A stretch of DNA of 64,000 nt, taken from positions 1,321,501-1,385,500 of the forward strand of contig JADJOM010000003.1 of NCBI GenBank assembly GCA_016713785.1. Reading direction: 5' to 3'. Each line of letters opens with the position of its first letter. Position 1 is the first letter of the stretch. This document shows, piece by piece, positions 7,763 to 16,370 of the stretch. A model generated the notes under the pieces. That model did not search any database. It was not told the origin of the DNA and saw only the letters and a program-made list of their open reading frames with translations. The DNA is from Gemmatimonadota bacterium (GTDB taxonomy: Bacteria; Gemmatimonadota; Gemmatimonadetes; Gemmatimonadales; GWC2-71-9). The position numbers and the translations under genes were made by a program.

Positions 7763-9237
7763 TGATGCGAAGGATGCGTTGGATTCCCGCCACCCTGCTG
7801 GCCCTGGCCGCCGCGCCGCTGGTGGCGCAGGCGCCGGGGACGGTCGAAGTCGGCGCGTTCGGCCGCTTCTCCCACTACGACTCCGACCTGAACTTCGACG
7901 ACCGCGTGGGCGTCGGCGGCCGGCTCGGCATCTTCGTCCTCACGAACCTCGCCCTCGAGGCCGACGCCGCCTACAACCCCACCTACACGTCCACCGACGT
8001 GTACGTGCGCAACTTCCCGCTGCACGGGCGGCTGGTGTACAACCTGCCGATCGGCGGCCACACGGCCTTCCTGCTGGGCGGCGGCTATGCCCACAACCTC
8101 TTCCGCAAGGGGTACGAGGAGAGCAAGGGCGGCCCGGGCGCGCTGGCGGGCCTGCGGCTCGGCACCGGCGGCACCCTGAGCATCCGGCTCGACGGCACGC
8201 TCGACTACATCGCCTCGGCCGAGAGCAAGGGCGGCCCGTTCCCGGCGCTGGGCGTCCAGCAGGCCGACCACAACCTCAACTGGGGCTTCCAGGCCGGCCT
8301 GTCGCTGCTGCTCGGCAAGCACGGCGACGGCGACCGTGACCAGGACGGCGTGCCTGACTCGGCCGACCAGTGCCCGGCCACCCCGGTCGGGGACAAGGTC
8401 GATGCCAGCGGCTGCTCGCTGCCCAAGGACGCCGACGGCGATGGCGTGACCGACAACCTCGACCGCTGCCCGGCGACCCCGGCCGGCGACCGGGTGGACG
8501 CCACCGGCTGCTCGCTGCCCAAGGATGCCGACGGCGACGGCGTGGTGGACGCGGCGGACAAGTGCCCGAACACCCCGGCCGGCACGGCGGTGGATGCCAC
8601 CGGCTGCCCGAAGGACAGCGACGGCGACGGCGTGGTGGATGCGGCGGACCGGTGCCCGAACACCCCGGCCGGCACGGCGGTGGATGCCAATGGCTGCCCG
8701 AAGGACAGCGATGGCGACGGCGTGCTCGATGCGGCCGACACGTGCCCCAACACCCCGGCCGGCACGGCGGTGGATGCCACGGGCTGCCCGGCGGACAGTG
8801 ACGGGGACGGCGTGCTGAACGCCGTGGACAAGTGCCCGGACACCCCGGCGGGGACCACGGTGGACGCGGTGGGCTGCGCGGCGCTGTTCCAGGCGGGCCA
8901 GCCGCTGGTGCTCGAGGGCGTGAACTTCGAGACCGGGAAGGCCGTGCTGCTGCCGGCATCGACGGCGGTGCTCGACCGGGTGGCGGAGTCGCTGGCGAAC
9001 AACCCGGACGTGACCGTCGAGGTGGGCGGGCACACGGACAACACCGGGTCGCGGGCCACGAACACCCGGCTGTCGGCGGCGCGGGCCAACGCGGTGCGCG
9101 ACTACCTGATCGGGAAGGGCATTGACGGGGCCCGGCTGACGGCCAAGGGGTACGGCCCGGACCAGCCGGTGCAGGAGAACACCACGGTGGCGGGCCGCGC
9201 GGCCAACCGCCGGGTGGAGCTGAGCCGCACCAACTGA
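7762..9237 (+). CDS. OmpA-family outer-membrane protein with thrombospondin type 3 repeats
   Basis: This 491-residue protein begins with a signal peptide (RMRWIPATLLALAAAPLVAQA). An N-terminal eight-strand-like barrel covers about residues 28-185 (VEVGAFGRFSHYDSD onward). Next come six to seven Asp/Cys-rich thrombospondin type 3 repeats of the form DSDGDGVVDAADKCPNTPAG, which bind calcium. The C-terminal OmpA domain shows EVGGHTDNTGS and LSAARANAVRDYL, which bind peptidoglycan. The architecture is a common outer-membrane to cell-wall tether in OprF-like proteins. The start overlaps the stop of the previous gene; an ATG three bases later is equally possible. A strong terminator hairpin follows at 9249. 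Confidence 0.9.
   Translation: MMRRMRWIPATLLALAAAPLVAQAPGTVEVGAFGRFSHYDSDLNFDDRVGVGGRLGIFVLTNLALEADAAYNPTYTSTDVYVRNFPLHGRLVYNLPIGGHTAFLLGGGYAHNLFRKGYEESKGGPGALAGLRLGTGGTLSIRLDGTLDYIASAESKGGPFPALGVQQADHNLNWGFQAGLSLLLGKHGDGDRDQDGVPDSADQCPATPVGDKVDASGCSLPKDADGDGVTDNLDRCPATPAGDRVDATGCSLPKDADGDGVVDAADKCPNTPAGTAVDATGCPKDSDGDGVVDAADRCPNTPAGTAVDANGCPKDSDGDGVLDAADTCPNTPAGTAVDATGCPADSDGDGVLNAVDKCPDTPAGTTVDAVGCAALFQAGQPLVLEGVNFETGKAVLLPASTAVLDRVAESLANNPDVTVEVGGHTDNTGSRATNTRLSAARANAVRDYLIGKGIDGARLTAKGYGPDQPVQENTTVAGRAANRRVELSRTN
8334..8870 (+). repeat. Tandem thrombospondin type 3 coding repeats
   Basis: About seven imperfect tandem units of 70-85 bases encode D.DGDGV..A.D.CP.TPAG...D..GC modules of the OmpA protein. 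The later units (8535-8790) are nearly identical at the nucleotide level, so recent unequal exchange or copy-number change is possible. Confidence 0.85.
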
Positions 9238-9248
9238 TGTTCCAGTAC

Positions 9249-9290
9249 CGGCCGGTGGGCGCGCGGTGCGCACCCACCGGCCGCCTTTTT
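9249..9290 (+). terminator. Rho-independent terminator after the OmpA gene
   Basis: An 11-base perfect stem (CGGCCGGTGGG at 9249-9259 pairing with 9273-9283) is followed by five T residues at 9286-9290. It sits 12 bases after the OmpA stop and before the MscL Shine-Dalgarno. Confidence 0.8.
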
Positions 9291-9309
9291 CCCCCTGAGG
9301 AGGCGTGCC

Positions 9310-9597
9310 ATGAAGGGCGAGTTCATGAAGTTCCTGAAGGAATACGGGGTCATCGGCCTCGCGATCGGCGTGATCATCGGCGGCAAGGCGGGCGAGCTGG
9401 TGAAGGCGATCGTGGATGGGCTGCTGATGCCGGTGGTCGGCCTGGTGCTGCCGGGCGGCGACTGGCAGACCTGGACGGTCGGGAATTTCCAGATTGGGCT
9501 GGTGCTGGCGGCGCTGGTGAACTTCGTGATCGTGGCCTGGCTGGTGTTCATGTTCTCCAAGAAGGTGCTCAAGGAAGAGTCCGTCGCCAAGAAGTAG
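9310..9597 (+). CDS. mscL: MscL-family mechanosensitive channel, short form
   Basis: This 95-residue inner-membrane protein matches the MscL family. It has an amphipathic N-terminal helix (MKFLKEYGVIGLAIGVIIG), the Gly/Ala-rich pore helix with the IGGKAGELVKAIVDGLLMP turn, and a second membrane helix (LVLAALVNFVIVAWLVFMF). It ends in a basic tail (KKVLKEE). It is shorter than the usual 130-150 residues because the periplasmic loop and C-terminal bundle are reduced. MscL opens under membrane tension to release solutes on osmotic downshock. A strong Shine-Dalgarno (GAGGAGG, 9297-9303) supports the start. Confidence 0.88.
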   Translation: MKGEFMKFLKEYGVIGLAIGVIIGGKAGELVKAIVDGLLMPVVGLVLPGGDWQTWTVGNFQIGLVLAALVNFVIVAWLVFMFSKKVLKEESVAKK

Positions 9598-9630
9598 CCC
9601 CACCCGTCTCCCGCAAGGAACTCACGACCA

Positions 9631-10368
9631 ATGCAATCGCATGTGTACGGCCGGCTGCTGGCCCTCGCCATGGCCCTCGTGGCCGCGCAGCCGGTGCTGG
9701 CCCAGGAGGCCGCGCCGAAGCGGCCCTGGACGCTCCAGACCGACTTCGGCTTCGTCAATACGTCGGGGAACACCTCGACCACCACGCTCAACGCCGGCGA
9801 GAAGGCCAGCTACACCTCCGGGCGCTGGACCCTCGCGCAGGGCTTCGGGGCGGTCTATGGCCGCACCGAGGGCACCAAGTCCGCGGAGAGCTACACTGCG
9901 GGCCTGCGCGCCGACTACGCCCTGACGCCGCGACTGGCGCTGTACGGGCTGGGAGGGTGGGACCGCAATGAGTTCGCCGGCATCTCGCGGCGGTTCGAGG
10001 AGGGCGCCGGCCTGAGCCTCAAGGCCGTGGTCCAGCCGCGCACCTCCCTGACGCTGGAGGCCGGCGCCGCCGCCAACCAGCAGCGGGACCTGGCGGGCCT
10101 CAGCGACAACTTCGCCAGCGGCCGCGGGGCGCTGCTGTTCAAGCAGATGCTCAACGCGGCGGCGTACTTCCAGCAGGGGGCGGAGGTGCTGCAGAATTTC
10201 GAGGATGGCTCGGACACCCGGGTCAACTCGGAGACCGCGCTGGTGGCGCCGCTCTCCTCGCGCATCGCGTTCAAGGCGGGCTACGTCATTCGCTTCGACA
10301 ACCAGCCGGAGCCCGGCTTCAAGAAGACCGACCGCTACCTCACCTCGGGGCTGCAGGTCGTGTTCTGA
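9631..10368 (+). CDS. DUF481-family outer-membrane protein
   Basis: This 245-residue secreted protein has a signal peptide ending ...AAQPVLAQE. It is followed by a series of beta strands typical of DUF481 (YdiY-like) proteins: WTLQTDFGFVNTSGNT at the start, RADYALTPRLALYGLGG in the middle and KTDRYLTSGLQVVF at the end. The terminal Phe is the usual outer-membrane beta-barrel signal. The function of this family is not established; the fold implies a small barrel. It starts 33 bases after the MscL gene and probably shares its transcript. A GC-rich hairpin separates it from the convergent gene downstream. Confidence 0.82.
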   Translation: MQSHVYGRLLALAMALVAAQPVLAQEAAPKRPWTLQTDFGFVNTSGNTSTTTLNAGEKASYTSGRWTLAQGFGAVYGRTEGTKSAESYTAGLRADYALTPRLALYGLGGWDRNEFAGISRRFEEGAGLSLKAVVQPRTSLTLEAGAAANQQRDLAGLSDNFASGRGALLFKQMLNAAAYFQQGAEVLQNFEDGSDTRVNSETALVAPLSSRIAFKAGYVIRFDNQPEPGFKKTDRYLTSGLQVVF

Positions 10369-10375
10369 TCCAGGG

Positions 10376-10403
10376 GCGGGGAAGGGCGCTGCCCCTCCCC
10401 GCC
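10376..10403. terminator. Hairpin between convergent genes
   Basis: GCGGGGAAGGGC faces GCCCCTCCCCGC with one mismatch, placed between the stops of the DUF481 gene (+) and the Rossmann gene (-). A T tract is short or absent, so it is a likely but not certain bidirectional terminator. Confidence 0.5.
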
Positions 10404-10406
10404 GCC

Positions 10407-11111
10407 TTACCGCAGCTCCTCCGACTCCACCACGCGGTTCACCCGGCCCGCATCGAACGCCAGCCGCACCAGCGCCTCCGCCAGCGCCGCGTTGGTCGTG
10501 GAGCGATAACGCGCCCATAGCCGCCTCCCGCCAAGCAGCGCCGCCGCCCCGAGCAGGCCGTCGACCACCTTCGCGCCGATCCGCTCACCCAGGCGGACCT
10601 CGTCCCGGTCCGGCCCGGTGATGAACGAGGGGCGCGCCGACACCCAGGGGAGCGGACCCTCCCGCAGCGCCCGCTCCACCCGCGCCCGCACCTGCAGGTA
10701 GGCATTCCCGCCGGACTCGCGCACCCCGGCGGAGGAGAGGTAGACAAAGCGCGGCGTCCCGCCCGACAACGCCGCGGCGTGGTACAGCACCATGGTGAGG
10801 CCGTAGTCGACGGCCTCATAGCCTTCGTCCCGACCCGCGCGGGCGGCCTCCGCGGCCCGCCCGCGCGTGGTGCCCAGCAGCGCGAACACCGCATCGGGCC
10901 GGAGCATGGTGAGCGCCTGGGTCAGGGCGCGGCCATCCCACGGGGTGGCATCGGTCCGCGCCCCCAGCGTCGCGAAGCGGTCGCGCCACTCGGCGAGGCG
11001 AGCCGAGTCGGGCCGGACGTGGGCCACGGTCTCGATCCCGCGTGCGCGGAGCGCCCGGACCACCTCGCGCCCGGTGTACCCGGTGGCGCCCGCCACGAAC
11101 GCCAGGCTCAC
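10407..11111 (-). CDS. NAD(P)-binding Rossmann-fold (atypical SDR) protein
   Basis: This 234-residue protein belongs to the atypical short-chain dehydrogenase or NAD(P)H-binding family. It starts with the dinucleotide loop LAFVAGATGYTGREVVRAL. Other family features are RFVYLSSAGV at the end of a central strand and PWVSARPSFITGPDRDE, the usual 'RP..i.G' segment. The catalytic YxxxK of classical SDRs is not evident, so it may be a quinone reductase or regulator-like member. I chose the GTG at 11111, which overlaps the upstream stop as GTGA and places the glycine loop at the N-terminus. Residues read upstream of that are Pro/Arg-rich and look non-coding. The substrate is unknown. Confidence 0.75.
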   Translation of the reverse strand: MSLAFVAGATGYTGREVVRALRARGIETVAHVRPDSARLAEWRDRFATLGARTDATPWDGRALTQALTMLRPDAVFALLGTTRGRAAEAARAGRDEGYEAVDYGLTMVLYHAAALSGGTPRFVYLSSAGVRESGGNAYLQVRARVERALREGPLPWVSARPSFITGPDRDEVRLGERIGAKVVDGLLGAAALLGGRRLWARYRSTTNAALAEALVRLAFDAGRVNRVVESEELR

Positions 11112-11617
11112 GAGGGCTTCCGCCGCGGCACCGACAGCGTCTGCCACTGCGCCCCCGCGAGGTGCCGGGCCAGCTGCACGATCTGCCCCACGTGATAGGC
11201 GTAGTGGGCCAGCTGGATGTTGATGGCCGCGAGCGCGCTGTGGGGCTGGCCCCGAATGAGCACCGTCCGGGTCAGGTCGGCCGGCCGGAGGGCGCCGAGG
11301 GCCTCGAACAGCCGGGCCCAGCCGTCGTCCCACCACTGCAGCACCTCCGCCCGCGACACGTCGGGCGCCACGACGAACTCGGCGTCGCGGTCGCGATCCG
11401 GCTTCTCGCCGTCGGTGGTGAGGAAGCCGGTCCAGCGCGAGCGCATGTTGCCGGCCAGGTGCTTCACCAGGACGGCGATGCTGTTGGCGTTTGGGTCGAG
11501 GGTGCGCGCCAGCCCGCCATCGTACACCTGCGCGATGGCCCGCTCCCCCAGCTTCTTGTGGGCCTTGAAGCGCTCGATGGCGTCCCGCAGGTACAGGGCA
11601 CCAAGCTCGTCGGACAT
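11108..11617 (-). CDS. DUF1572-family (DinB-like) protein
   Basis: This 169-residue protein matches the DUF1572 branch of the DinB/YfiT four-helix metal-binding superfamily. Diagnostic stretches are NSIAVLVKHLAGNMRSRWTG, FLTTDGEKPDRDRDAEF and QLAHYAYHVGQIVQLARHL. His53 and the HxxxH pair near residue 140 are likely metal ligands. Members of the superfamily include thiol-dependent S-transferases (BstA acts with bacillithiol). That is of interest because a YpdA-type bacillithiol reductase is also encoded in this window, but a thiol link is only inference. It is translationally coupled to the downstream Rossmann gene and lies 55 bases after priA. Confidence 0.8.
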   Translation of the reverse strand: MSDELGALYLRDAIERFKAHKKLGERAIAQVYDGGLARTLDPNANSIAVLVKHLAGNMRSRWTGFLTTDGEKPDRDRDAEFVVAPDVSRAEVLQWWDDGWARLFEALGALRPADLTRTVLIRGQPHSALAAINIQLAHYAYHVGQIVQLARHLAGAQWQTLSVPRRKPS

Positions 11618-11672
11618 GCAGGCTCCTCCCGCGCGTGACGGCCGCCGCGCTGCCGCGGGGCCAGGGACTCGA

Positions 11673-14084
11673 CTACAGCAGGCTCACCGGATCCCGGTCC
11701 AGCACCACCCGGGTTCCGTCCGGCGTGGGGAGACGGCCGGTGGCGTAGCGCACGATCCGGCCCAGCGCGTCGGACTCGCCACGCAGCACCAGGTGCCAGC
11801 GCCAGCGTGCCTTGATCCGGCCCAGCGCGCAGGGCGCCGGGCCCAGCACGCTCACCGGCAGGGCCTGGTGCTCCACCAGGCGCGTGCACCAGGCGGCCAC
11901 CTCTGCCGCGCCATCGGCCACCTGGGTGTCCACCTCCCCCGAGACCACCACATTCACCAGCGCGGCGAGCGGCGGATAGGGCGGCGCTTGCCGCTCCTCC
12001 AGCAGCAGGTGCAGGAACCCCTCGGTGTCGTGCCGGGCGGCCATCGTCAGGGCGTAGTGCGCGGGGTTCGCGGTCTGGATCACGACCCGCCCGCCCTTTG
12101 GGCCCCGCCCCGCCCGGCCGGCCACCTGCGCCAGCAGCTGGAAGGTACGCTCCGCGGCGCGGAAGTCCGGCAGGTGCAGCCCGGTGTCGGCGTCGACCAC
12201 GCCGACGAGCGTCACGTTGGGGAAGTCGAGCCCCTTGGCGATCATCTGCGTCCCGAGGAGGATGTCGACCTCGCCGCGGCCCACCCGGTCGAGGATCGCC
12301 TGGTGCGACCAGCGGGTGCTGGTGGTGTCGAGGTCCATCCGCGCCAGGCGCGCCTCCGGAAACCGCCCGGCGAGGAACCGCTCCAGCTGCTGGGTCCCGA
12401 CCCCGCGCATCCGCTGCACCGCCCCGCCGCACTCGACGCAGGCCGCCGGGATCGGCTCGTCGTGGCCGCAGTAGTGGCAGCGCAGCCCCGCCGGGGCCTG
12501 GTGCACCGTGAGCGAGATGCTGCACTGGCCGCACTGGCGCACCGCGCCACAGGCCTGGCACTGCAGCGTGGCGGCGTAGCCGCGGCGGTTGAGCAGCAGC
12601 AGCACCTGCTCCTGCCGCGCCAGGGCGGTGAGCACCGCGGCGTCGAGCGGCGCCGTCCAGGGCAGCGGGCCGGCCTCGCGCACGCGGGGGGCGGAGCGCA
12701 GGTCCACCAGCTCCACCGGCGGAAGCGGCTGCAGGCCGGCGCGTTCCGGCAGCCGCACCAGGGTGAGCCGTGGTCCCACCCGGTGCATGCTCTCGGGCGA
12801 GGGCGTGGCGCTCCCGAGCACCAGCCGGGCCCCTTCCAGGCGGGCCCGCACCAGCGCCACGTCGCGGGCATGGTAGCGCGGCGCCTCACCGTTCTTGTAG
12901 CTGGCCTCGTGCTCCTCGTCCACCACGATCACGCCGAGGTCCCGGACCGGGGCGAACACCGCCGACCGCGCGCCCACCGCCACCCGCCGCTCCCCGCGAC
13001 GGAGCGCCCGCCAGGCGTCGGCCCGCTCCCCGTCCGAGAGACCGCTGTGGAGCACCGCCACCTGGTCGCCGAAGACGCCGCGCACCCGGCTCACCGTCTG
13101 CGGCGTGAGGGCGATCTCCGGCACCAGGAGCAGCGCCCCGCGGCCCGCCGCGAGCGCGGCGCGGATGGCCTCGAGGTAGACCAGGGTCTTGCCGCTCCCC
13201 GTGACCCCGAACAACAGCGCCCCGTCGCCGGGCGCCAGCGCGGCGATCTGCGCGAGGGCGGCCACCTGCGCCGGGGTCGGTGTGGGGGGCGGCGGGGAGG
13301 ATGGCAGGTCGCGGAACGGGTCGCGGGCGGCCTCGACCTCCTCGATGCCCACCAGCCCGCGCTGCACCAGGGCGTCGAGGCCGGCCCGGGAGAGCCCCAG
13401 CTGGTCGAGCAGGTGCCGCACCGGCGCGCGGCCACCCAACTCCTCCAGCGCCTCAAGCAGGGCGCGCTGCGCGGGGCTCCGCCGGAACAGCGTCTCCCGC
13501 TCCGCGAGCGAGGGGAGCGTCTCCGCCAGCGCGGCCACGCGTTCCGTCTGCCTTGCCGCGTCGGTGTCGGCCGCCTCCACCGTCAGGGACACCGCCCCCA
13601 CCCGGGCCAGCCGGTTGATCGGGTCCCAGACCGGCCGCTTGAGTGCCCGGGCGATCGTGGCCACCGCCACCGCCCCGCCCTTCCGCTCCAGGTAGGCGCC
13701 GACCTCGCCCGCCACGCCCCCGGGGACCGCGCGGCCGGTGAGCGCCACCAGCACCCGCGATTCGCCCCAGAGGGCCCCCGGCAGCATGGCCCGGAGGGTC
13801 AGGCCGAGCGGCGCGCCGTAGTAGCCGGCGATCCAGCGCGCGGTCTCGAGCAGGGCGGCGGGGAGGGCGGGCTCGTCATCCGGCGCGGCGAGGATGTCGC
13901 GCGCCGCCTGGGCCGGGGCCTCGTCGGTGAGCGCCACGACGACGCCCACCACCTCGCGCTGGCGGACCGGCACCACCACGCGCGCGCCCGGTACCACCCG
14001 GTCGGCAAGGCTCTCGGGAACGCGATAGCTGTAGGGCTGGGCCAGTGGCAGGGGGAGCGCCACCAGCCCGAACGCCGGGGTCAT
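11673..14084 (-). CDS. priA: Primosomal protein N' (replication restart helicase PriA)
   Basis: This 803-residue protein is a complete PriA, which recognises stalled forks and reloads the replicative helicase. The N-terminal 3'-end-binding domain begins MTPAFGLVALPLPLAQPYSY. The helicase core shows Walker A GVTGSGKT, the LLLVPEIALTPQ motif, DEEHEASYK (motif II) and the GSATPSPES motif. The two zinc modules are visible as CQACGAVRQCGQC and CHYCGHDEPIPAACVECGG. The C-terminal lobe has GTQMIAKGLDFPNVTLVGV and QVAGRAGRGPKGGRVVIQT. The ATG at 14084 overlaps the upstream stop (ATGA), which fixes the start; residues read upstream of it belong to the shadow of the epimerase gene. Confidence 0.95.
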   Translation of the reverse strand: MTPAFGLVALPLPLAQPYSYRVPESLADRVVPGARVVVPVRQREVVGVVVALTDEAPAQAARDILAAPDDEPALPAALLETARWIAGYYGAPLGLTLRAMLPGALWGESRVLVALTGRAVPGGVAGEVGAYLERKGGAVAVATIARALKRPVWDPINRLARVGAVSLTVEAADTDAARQTERVAALAETLPSLAERETLFRRSPAQRALLEALEELGGRAPVRHLLDQLGLSRAGLDALVQRGLVGIEEVEAARDPFRDLPSSPPPPTPTPAQVAALAQIAALAPGDGALLFGVTGSGKTLVYLEAIRAALAAGRGALLLVPEIALTPQTVSRVRGVFGDQVAVLHSGLSDGERADAWRALRRGERRVAVGARSAVFAPVRDLGVIVVDEEHEASYKNGEAPRYHARDVALVRARLEGARLVLGSATPSPESMHRVGPRLTLVRLPERAGLQPLPPVELVDLRSAPRVREAGPLPWTAPLDAAVLTALARQEQVLLLLNRRGYAATLQCQACGAVRQCGQCSISLTVHQAPAGLRCHYCGHDEPIPAACVECGGAVQRMRGVGTQQLERFLAGRFPEARLARMDLDTTSTRWSHQAILDRVGRGEVDILLGTQMIAKGLDFPNVTLVGVVDADTGLHLPDFRAAERTFQLLAQVAGRAGRGPKGGRVVIQTANPAHYALTMAARHDTEGFLHLLLEERQAPPYPPLAALVNVVVSGEVDTQVADGAAEVAAWCTRLVEHQALPVSVLGPAPCALGRIKARWRWHLVLRGESDALGRIVRYATGRLPTPDGTRVVLDRDPVSLL

Positions 14085-15106
14085 CGGCGGCTGAGGCCGA
14101 GCCCCGGACCGGTGGGCAGGCGGACCTGGCCGCCGGCGATGGTGGCGCCCGCGAACGGGTCGTTGGCGAGCAGGGCCGCGCCATCGAGGTCCACGATGTC
14201 CACCAGCGGGGTGAAGTGCGCCGCCGCCGTGATGGCGATCGAGCTCTCGATCATGCAGCCCACCATGACCATCAGGTGGTGCGCCCGGGCGATCGCGATC
14301 ATCCGCAGCGCCTCCCGGAGGCTGCCGCACTTGGCCAGCTTGATGTTGATGCCGTCCACCTTGCCGACCAGTCGCGGGATGTCGGCCGCCACCAGGCAGC
14401 TCTCGTCCGCGATCACCGGGATGCGGGAGTGCCGGGTCACCTGGGCCAGGCCGTCGAGGTCATCGGCGGGGAGCGGCTGCTCCAGCACCGTCACCCCGAA
14501 CTCCTCGAGCACCGGCAGCATCCGGATGGCCTGCTTGGTGTTCCACCCGGTGTTGGCGTCCACCCGCAGTTCCTTGGCCGTGAGGTCGCGGATGGTCTTG
14601 AGGATCTCGACGTCCCGGTCGGTGCCGAGCTTGATCTTGAGGATCGGGTACTCCTCCGCCTCCAGCACCTTCTGCCGCAGCTTCTCGGCGGTGTCGATCC
14701 CGATGGTGAAGGTGGAGCGGGGCGCCTTGGCCGGGTTGAGGCCCCACAGCTGGTACACCGGGACGCCGAGCTTCTTGCCCATGAGGTCGTGCAGCGCGGC
14801 GGAGAGGGCGCAGCGCGCGGCCGGGTTGAGCCGCATCTGCGTCTCCCACTGGCGCTCGATGTCCTCGAGGTGGAATGGGCTCGCCGCCAGGTGCTCGGCG
14901 TAGTTCTGCAGCGAGGCCAGCACCGTCTCGGTCGACTCGCCGTAGATGCGCGCCGGCGCGGCCTCGCCCCAGCCCTCGACGCCGTCGTGGTCCACCAGGC
15001 GCACCCAGATGGTCCGGTAGTCGCTCTGCCCCCCGCGCGAGATGATGAACGGATGGCGGGTCCGGAGGTTCAGGACCTCGGCTTCCATGCGCAGGGATGA
15101 CGACAT
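14081..15106 (-). CDS. Dipeptide epimerase (enolase superfamily)
   Basis: This 341-residue enzyme belongs to the muconate-lactonising/L-Ala-D/L-Glu epimerase branch of the enolase superfamily. The capping domain is N-terminal. The barrel carries the general base pair in ILKIKLGTD (KxK), metal ligands in RVDANTGW (Asp), VLEQPLP (Glu) and VIADESC (Asp), and the second lysine in GINIKLAKCGSL. Such enzymes epimerise Xaa-Glu dipeptides, often in murein-peptide recycling; exact dipeptide specificity cannot be read here. The stop overlaps the priA start. A weak -10-like TACATT lies 21-26 bases upstream of the start. Confidence 0.88.
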   Translation of the reverse strand: MSSSLRMEAEVLNLRTRHPFIISRGGQSDYRTIWVRLVDHDGVEGWGEAAPARIYGESTETVLASLQNYAEHLAASPFHLEDIERQWETQMRLNPAARCALSAALHDLMGKKLGVPVYQLWGLNPAKAPRSTFTIGIDTAEKLRQKVLEAEEYPILKIKLGTDRDVEILKTIRDLTAKELRVDANTGWNTKQAIRMLPVLEEFGVTVLEQPLPADDLDGLAQVTRHSRIPVIADESCLVAADIPRLVGKVDGINIKLAKCGSLREALRMIAIARAHHLMVMVGCMIESSIAITAAAHFTPLVDIVDLDGAALLANDPFAGATIAGGQVRLPTGPGLGLSRR

Positions 15107-15192
15107 CGAACGGCTCCAGGTGGCGTGGGTGGGCAGGTAATGTACTGCGCGCCGCGGTGCCGCTGTAGGCCCGCGCGGGGTGTGGTGGGAGG

Positions 15193-16092
15193 CTACAGCA
15201 GCGCGCCGACGGTCGCGGCCACGCCCTCCGCCACCCGGGCGGGCACGTAGCCCCCCTCGAGGACGGCCACCACGGGCGACCTGGGGAGGCGTTCGCGGAG
15301 CCGGGTGGTGAGGGTCACGAAGTCGCGGGCCTCGAGCGTGAAGCCGCCCAGCGGATCCCCCGCCATGGCGTCGTAGCCCGCGGAGAGGAAGACCATCTCC
15401 GGGGTCCAGCGGTCGGTGGCCGCCACGATCGCGGCCCAGAGGTCCTCGACGTACCGTTCCGCGGGCGCGCCCGGGCCCCGCGGCACGTTGAAGACGTTGC
15501 CCACCCCGCGCTCCTCCGCCATCCCGGTCCCGGGGTACCAGGGGTGCTGGTGGAGGGAGACGTAGCGGACGGTCTCGTCATGCTCCATCAGGGCCTGTGT
15601 ACCGTTGCCGTGGTGCACGTCCCAGTCGATCACGAGCACCCGTTCCCGCCCGAACCGCTGCGCCCGGCGCGCGCCCACCAGCACGTTGTTCACCAGGCAG
15701 AAGCCCATCGCCCGCTGGGCCAGCGCATGGTGCCCCGGCGGCCGGACCGCGGCGAAGGCGTGGCCCCGTCCGGCATGGGCGTGGTCCACCGCGGCGATCA
15801 CCGCCCCCACCGCCCCCAGCACCGCCGGCCAGCTGGCCTCGTTGGTGATGGTATCCACCGAGACCACCCCGCCCCCGCCCGCGCTCCACTGTTCCAGGTG
15901 CCGCAAGTGAGTCTCGGGGTGCACCGCCAGCAGGTCAAAGCGGCCGCCCGCCGGGGGCACCGCGATCCGGGCCCGCGGGTCATCCTCGAGACGCTCCACC
16001 ACGGCGATGAGCCGCGCCGGGGCCTCGGGATGACCGGGGCCGGGATCGTGACGGATGCAGTCGGGATGGGTGAAGACGGCGACGGGGTTCAT
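15193..16092 (-). CDS. Histone-deacetylase-family (acetylpolyamine/acetoin-type) hydrolase
   Basis: This 299-residue protein is a zinc-dependent deacetylase of the class II HDAC/acetylpolyamine amidohydrolase family. The catalytic His pair is in RPPGHHALA (121-122). Zinc ligands are Asp158 and His160 in IDWDVHHGNGT and Asp246 in SAGYDAMAGDPLGG. The catalytic Tyr is in VLEGGYVP. All active-site residues are present. Bacterial members deacetylate polyamines, acetoin-utilisation targets or proteins; which applies here is unknown. Its ATG overlaps the stop of the small membrane protein upstream, making it the last gene of a probable six-gene unit starting at the PLP enzyme. Confidence 0.9.
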   Translation of the reverse strand: MNPVAVFTHPDCIRHDPGPGHPEAPARLIAVVERLEDDPRARIAVPPAGGRFDLLAVHPETHLRHLEQWSAGGGGVVSVDTITNEASWPAVLGAVGAVIAAVDHAHAGRGHAFAAVRPPGHHALAQRAMGFCLVNNVLVGARRAQRFGRERVLVIDWDVHHGNGTQALMEHDETVRYVSLHQHPWYPGTGMAEERGVGNVFNVPRGPGAPAERYVEDLWAAIVAATDRWTPEMVFLSAGYDAMAGDPLGGFTLEARDFVTLTTRLRERLPRSPVVAVLEGGYVPARVAEGVAATVGALL

Positions 16093-16331
16093 TCCGGACG
16101 CTCGCCGCGGACCAGGGCCCGCAGGGCCAGCACCTCCGCCTTCACGGCCTGTCGCGCCGCGGCGAGGTCAGCCACCTGCCGCTGGTGGCGCCGCCACAGC
16201 CACCCCACGCCGGCGGCCCCGGCCAGGCAGGTGGCCCCCCCGAGGAAGGGTCCCCAGCGATAGGTCCACAACCCGGCCAGGAGCAGCAGAACGCCGTCGA
16301 GCACCAGGAACCCGACGGCGAGGATGGTCAT
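16089..16331 (-). CDS. Small two-helix membrane protein, unknown function
   Basis: This 80-residue protein has two hydrophobic helices (MTILAVGFLVLDGVLLLLAG and a second around GGATCLAGAAGVGWLW). A basic, helical cytoplasmic tail follows (RRHQRQVADLAAARQAVKAE) that could form a short coiled coil. I chose the ATG at 16331; a GTG at 16367, three bases after the upstream stop, would add 12 residues without any evident feature. It is coupled (ATGA) to the deacetylase gene. I recognise no family. Confidence 0.55.
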   Translation of the reverse strand: MTILAVGFLVLDGVLLLLAGLWTYRWGPFLGGATCLAGAAGVGWLWRRHQRQVADLAAARQAVKAEVLALRALVRGERPE

Positions 16332-16370
16332 CGCCCGGCCGCGCGCGGGCGGCGGCGCGCTCTGCACGGC

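Noticed and set aside
8334..8870. Tandem repeat considered as a CRISPR array
   Set aside because: Units are contiguous coding repeats for thrombospondin type 3 modules with no spacers.
11217..14903. 1228-codon open frame antisense to priA and the epimerase
   Set aside because: Both genes on the other strand have complete family motifs; the antisense product is Arg/Pro/Gly-rich shadow sequence.
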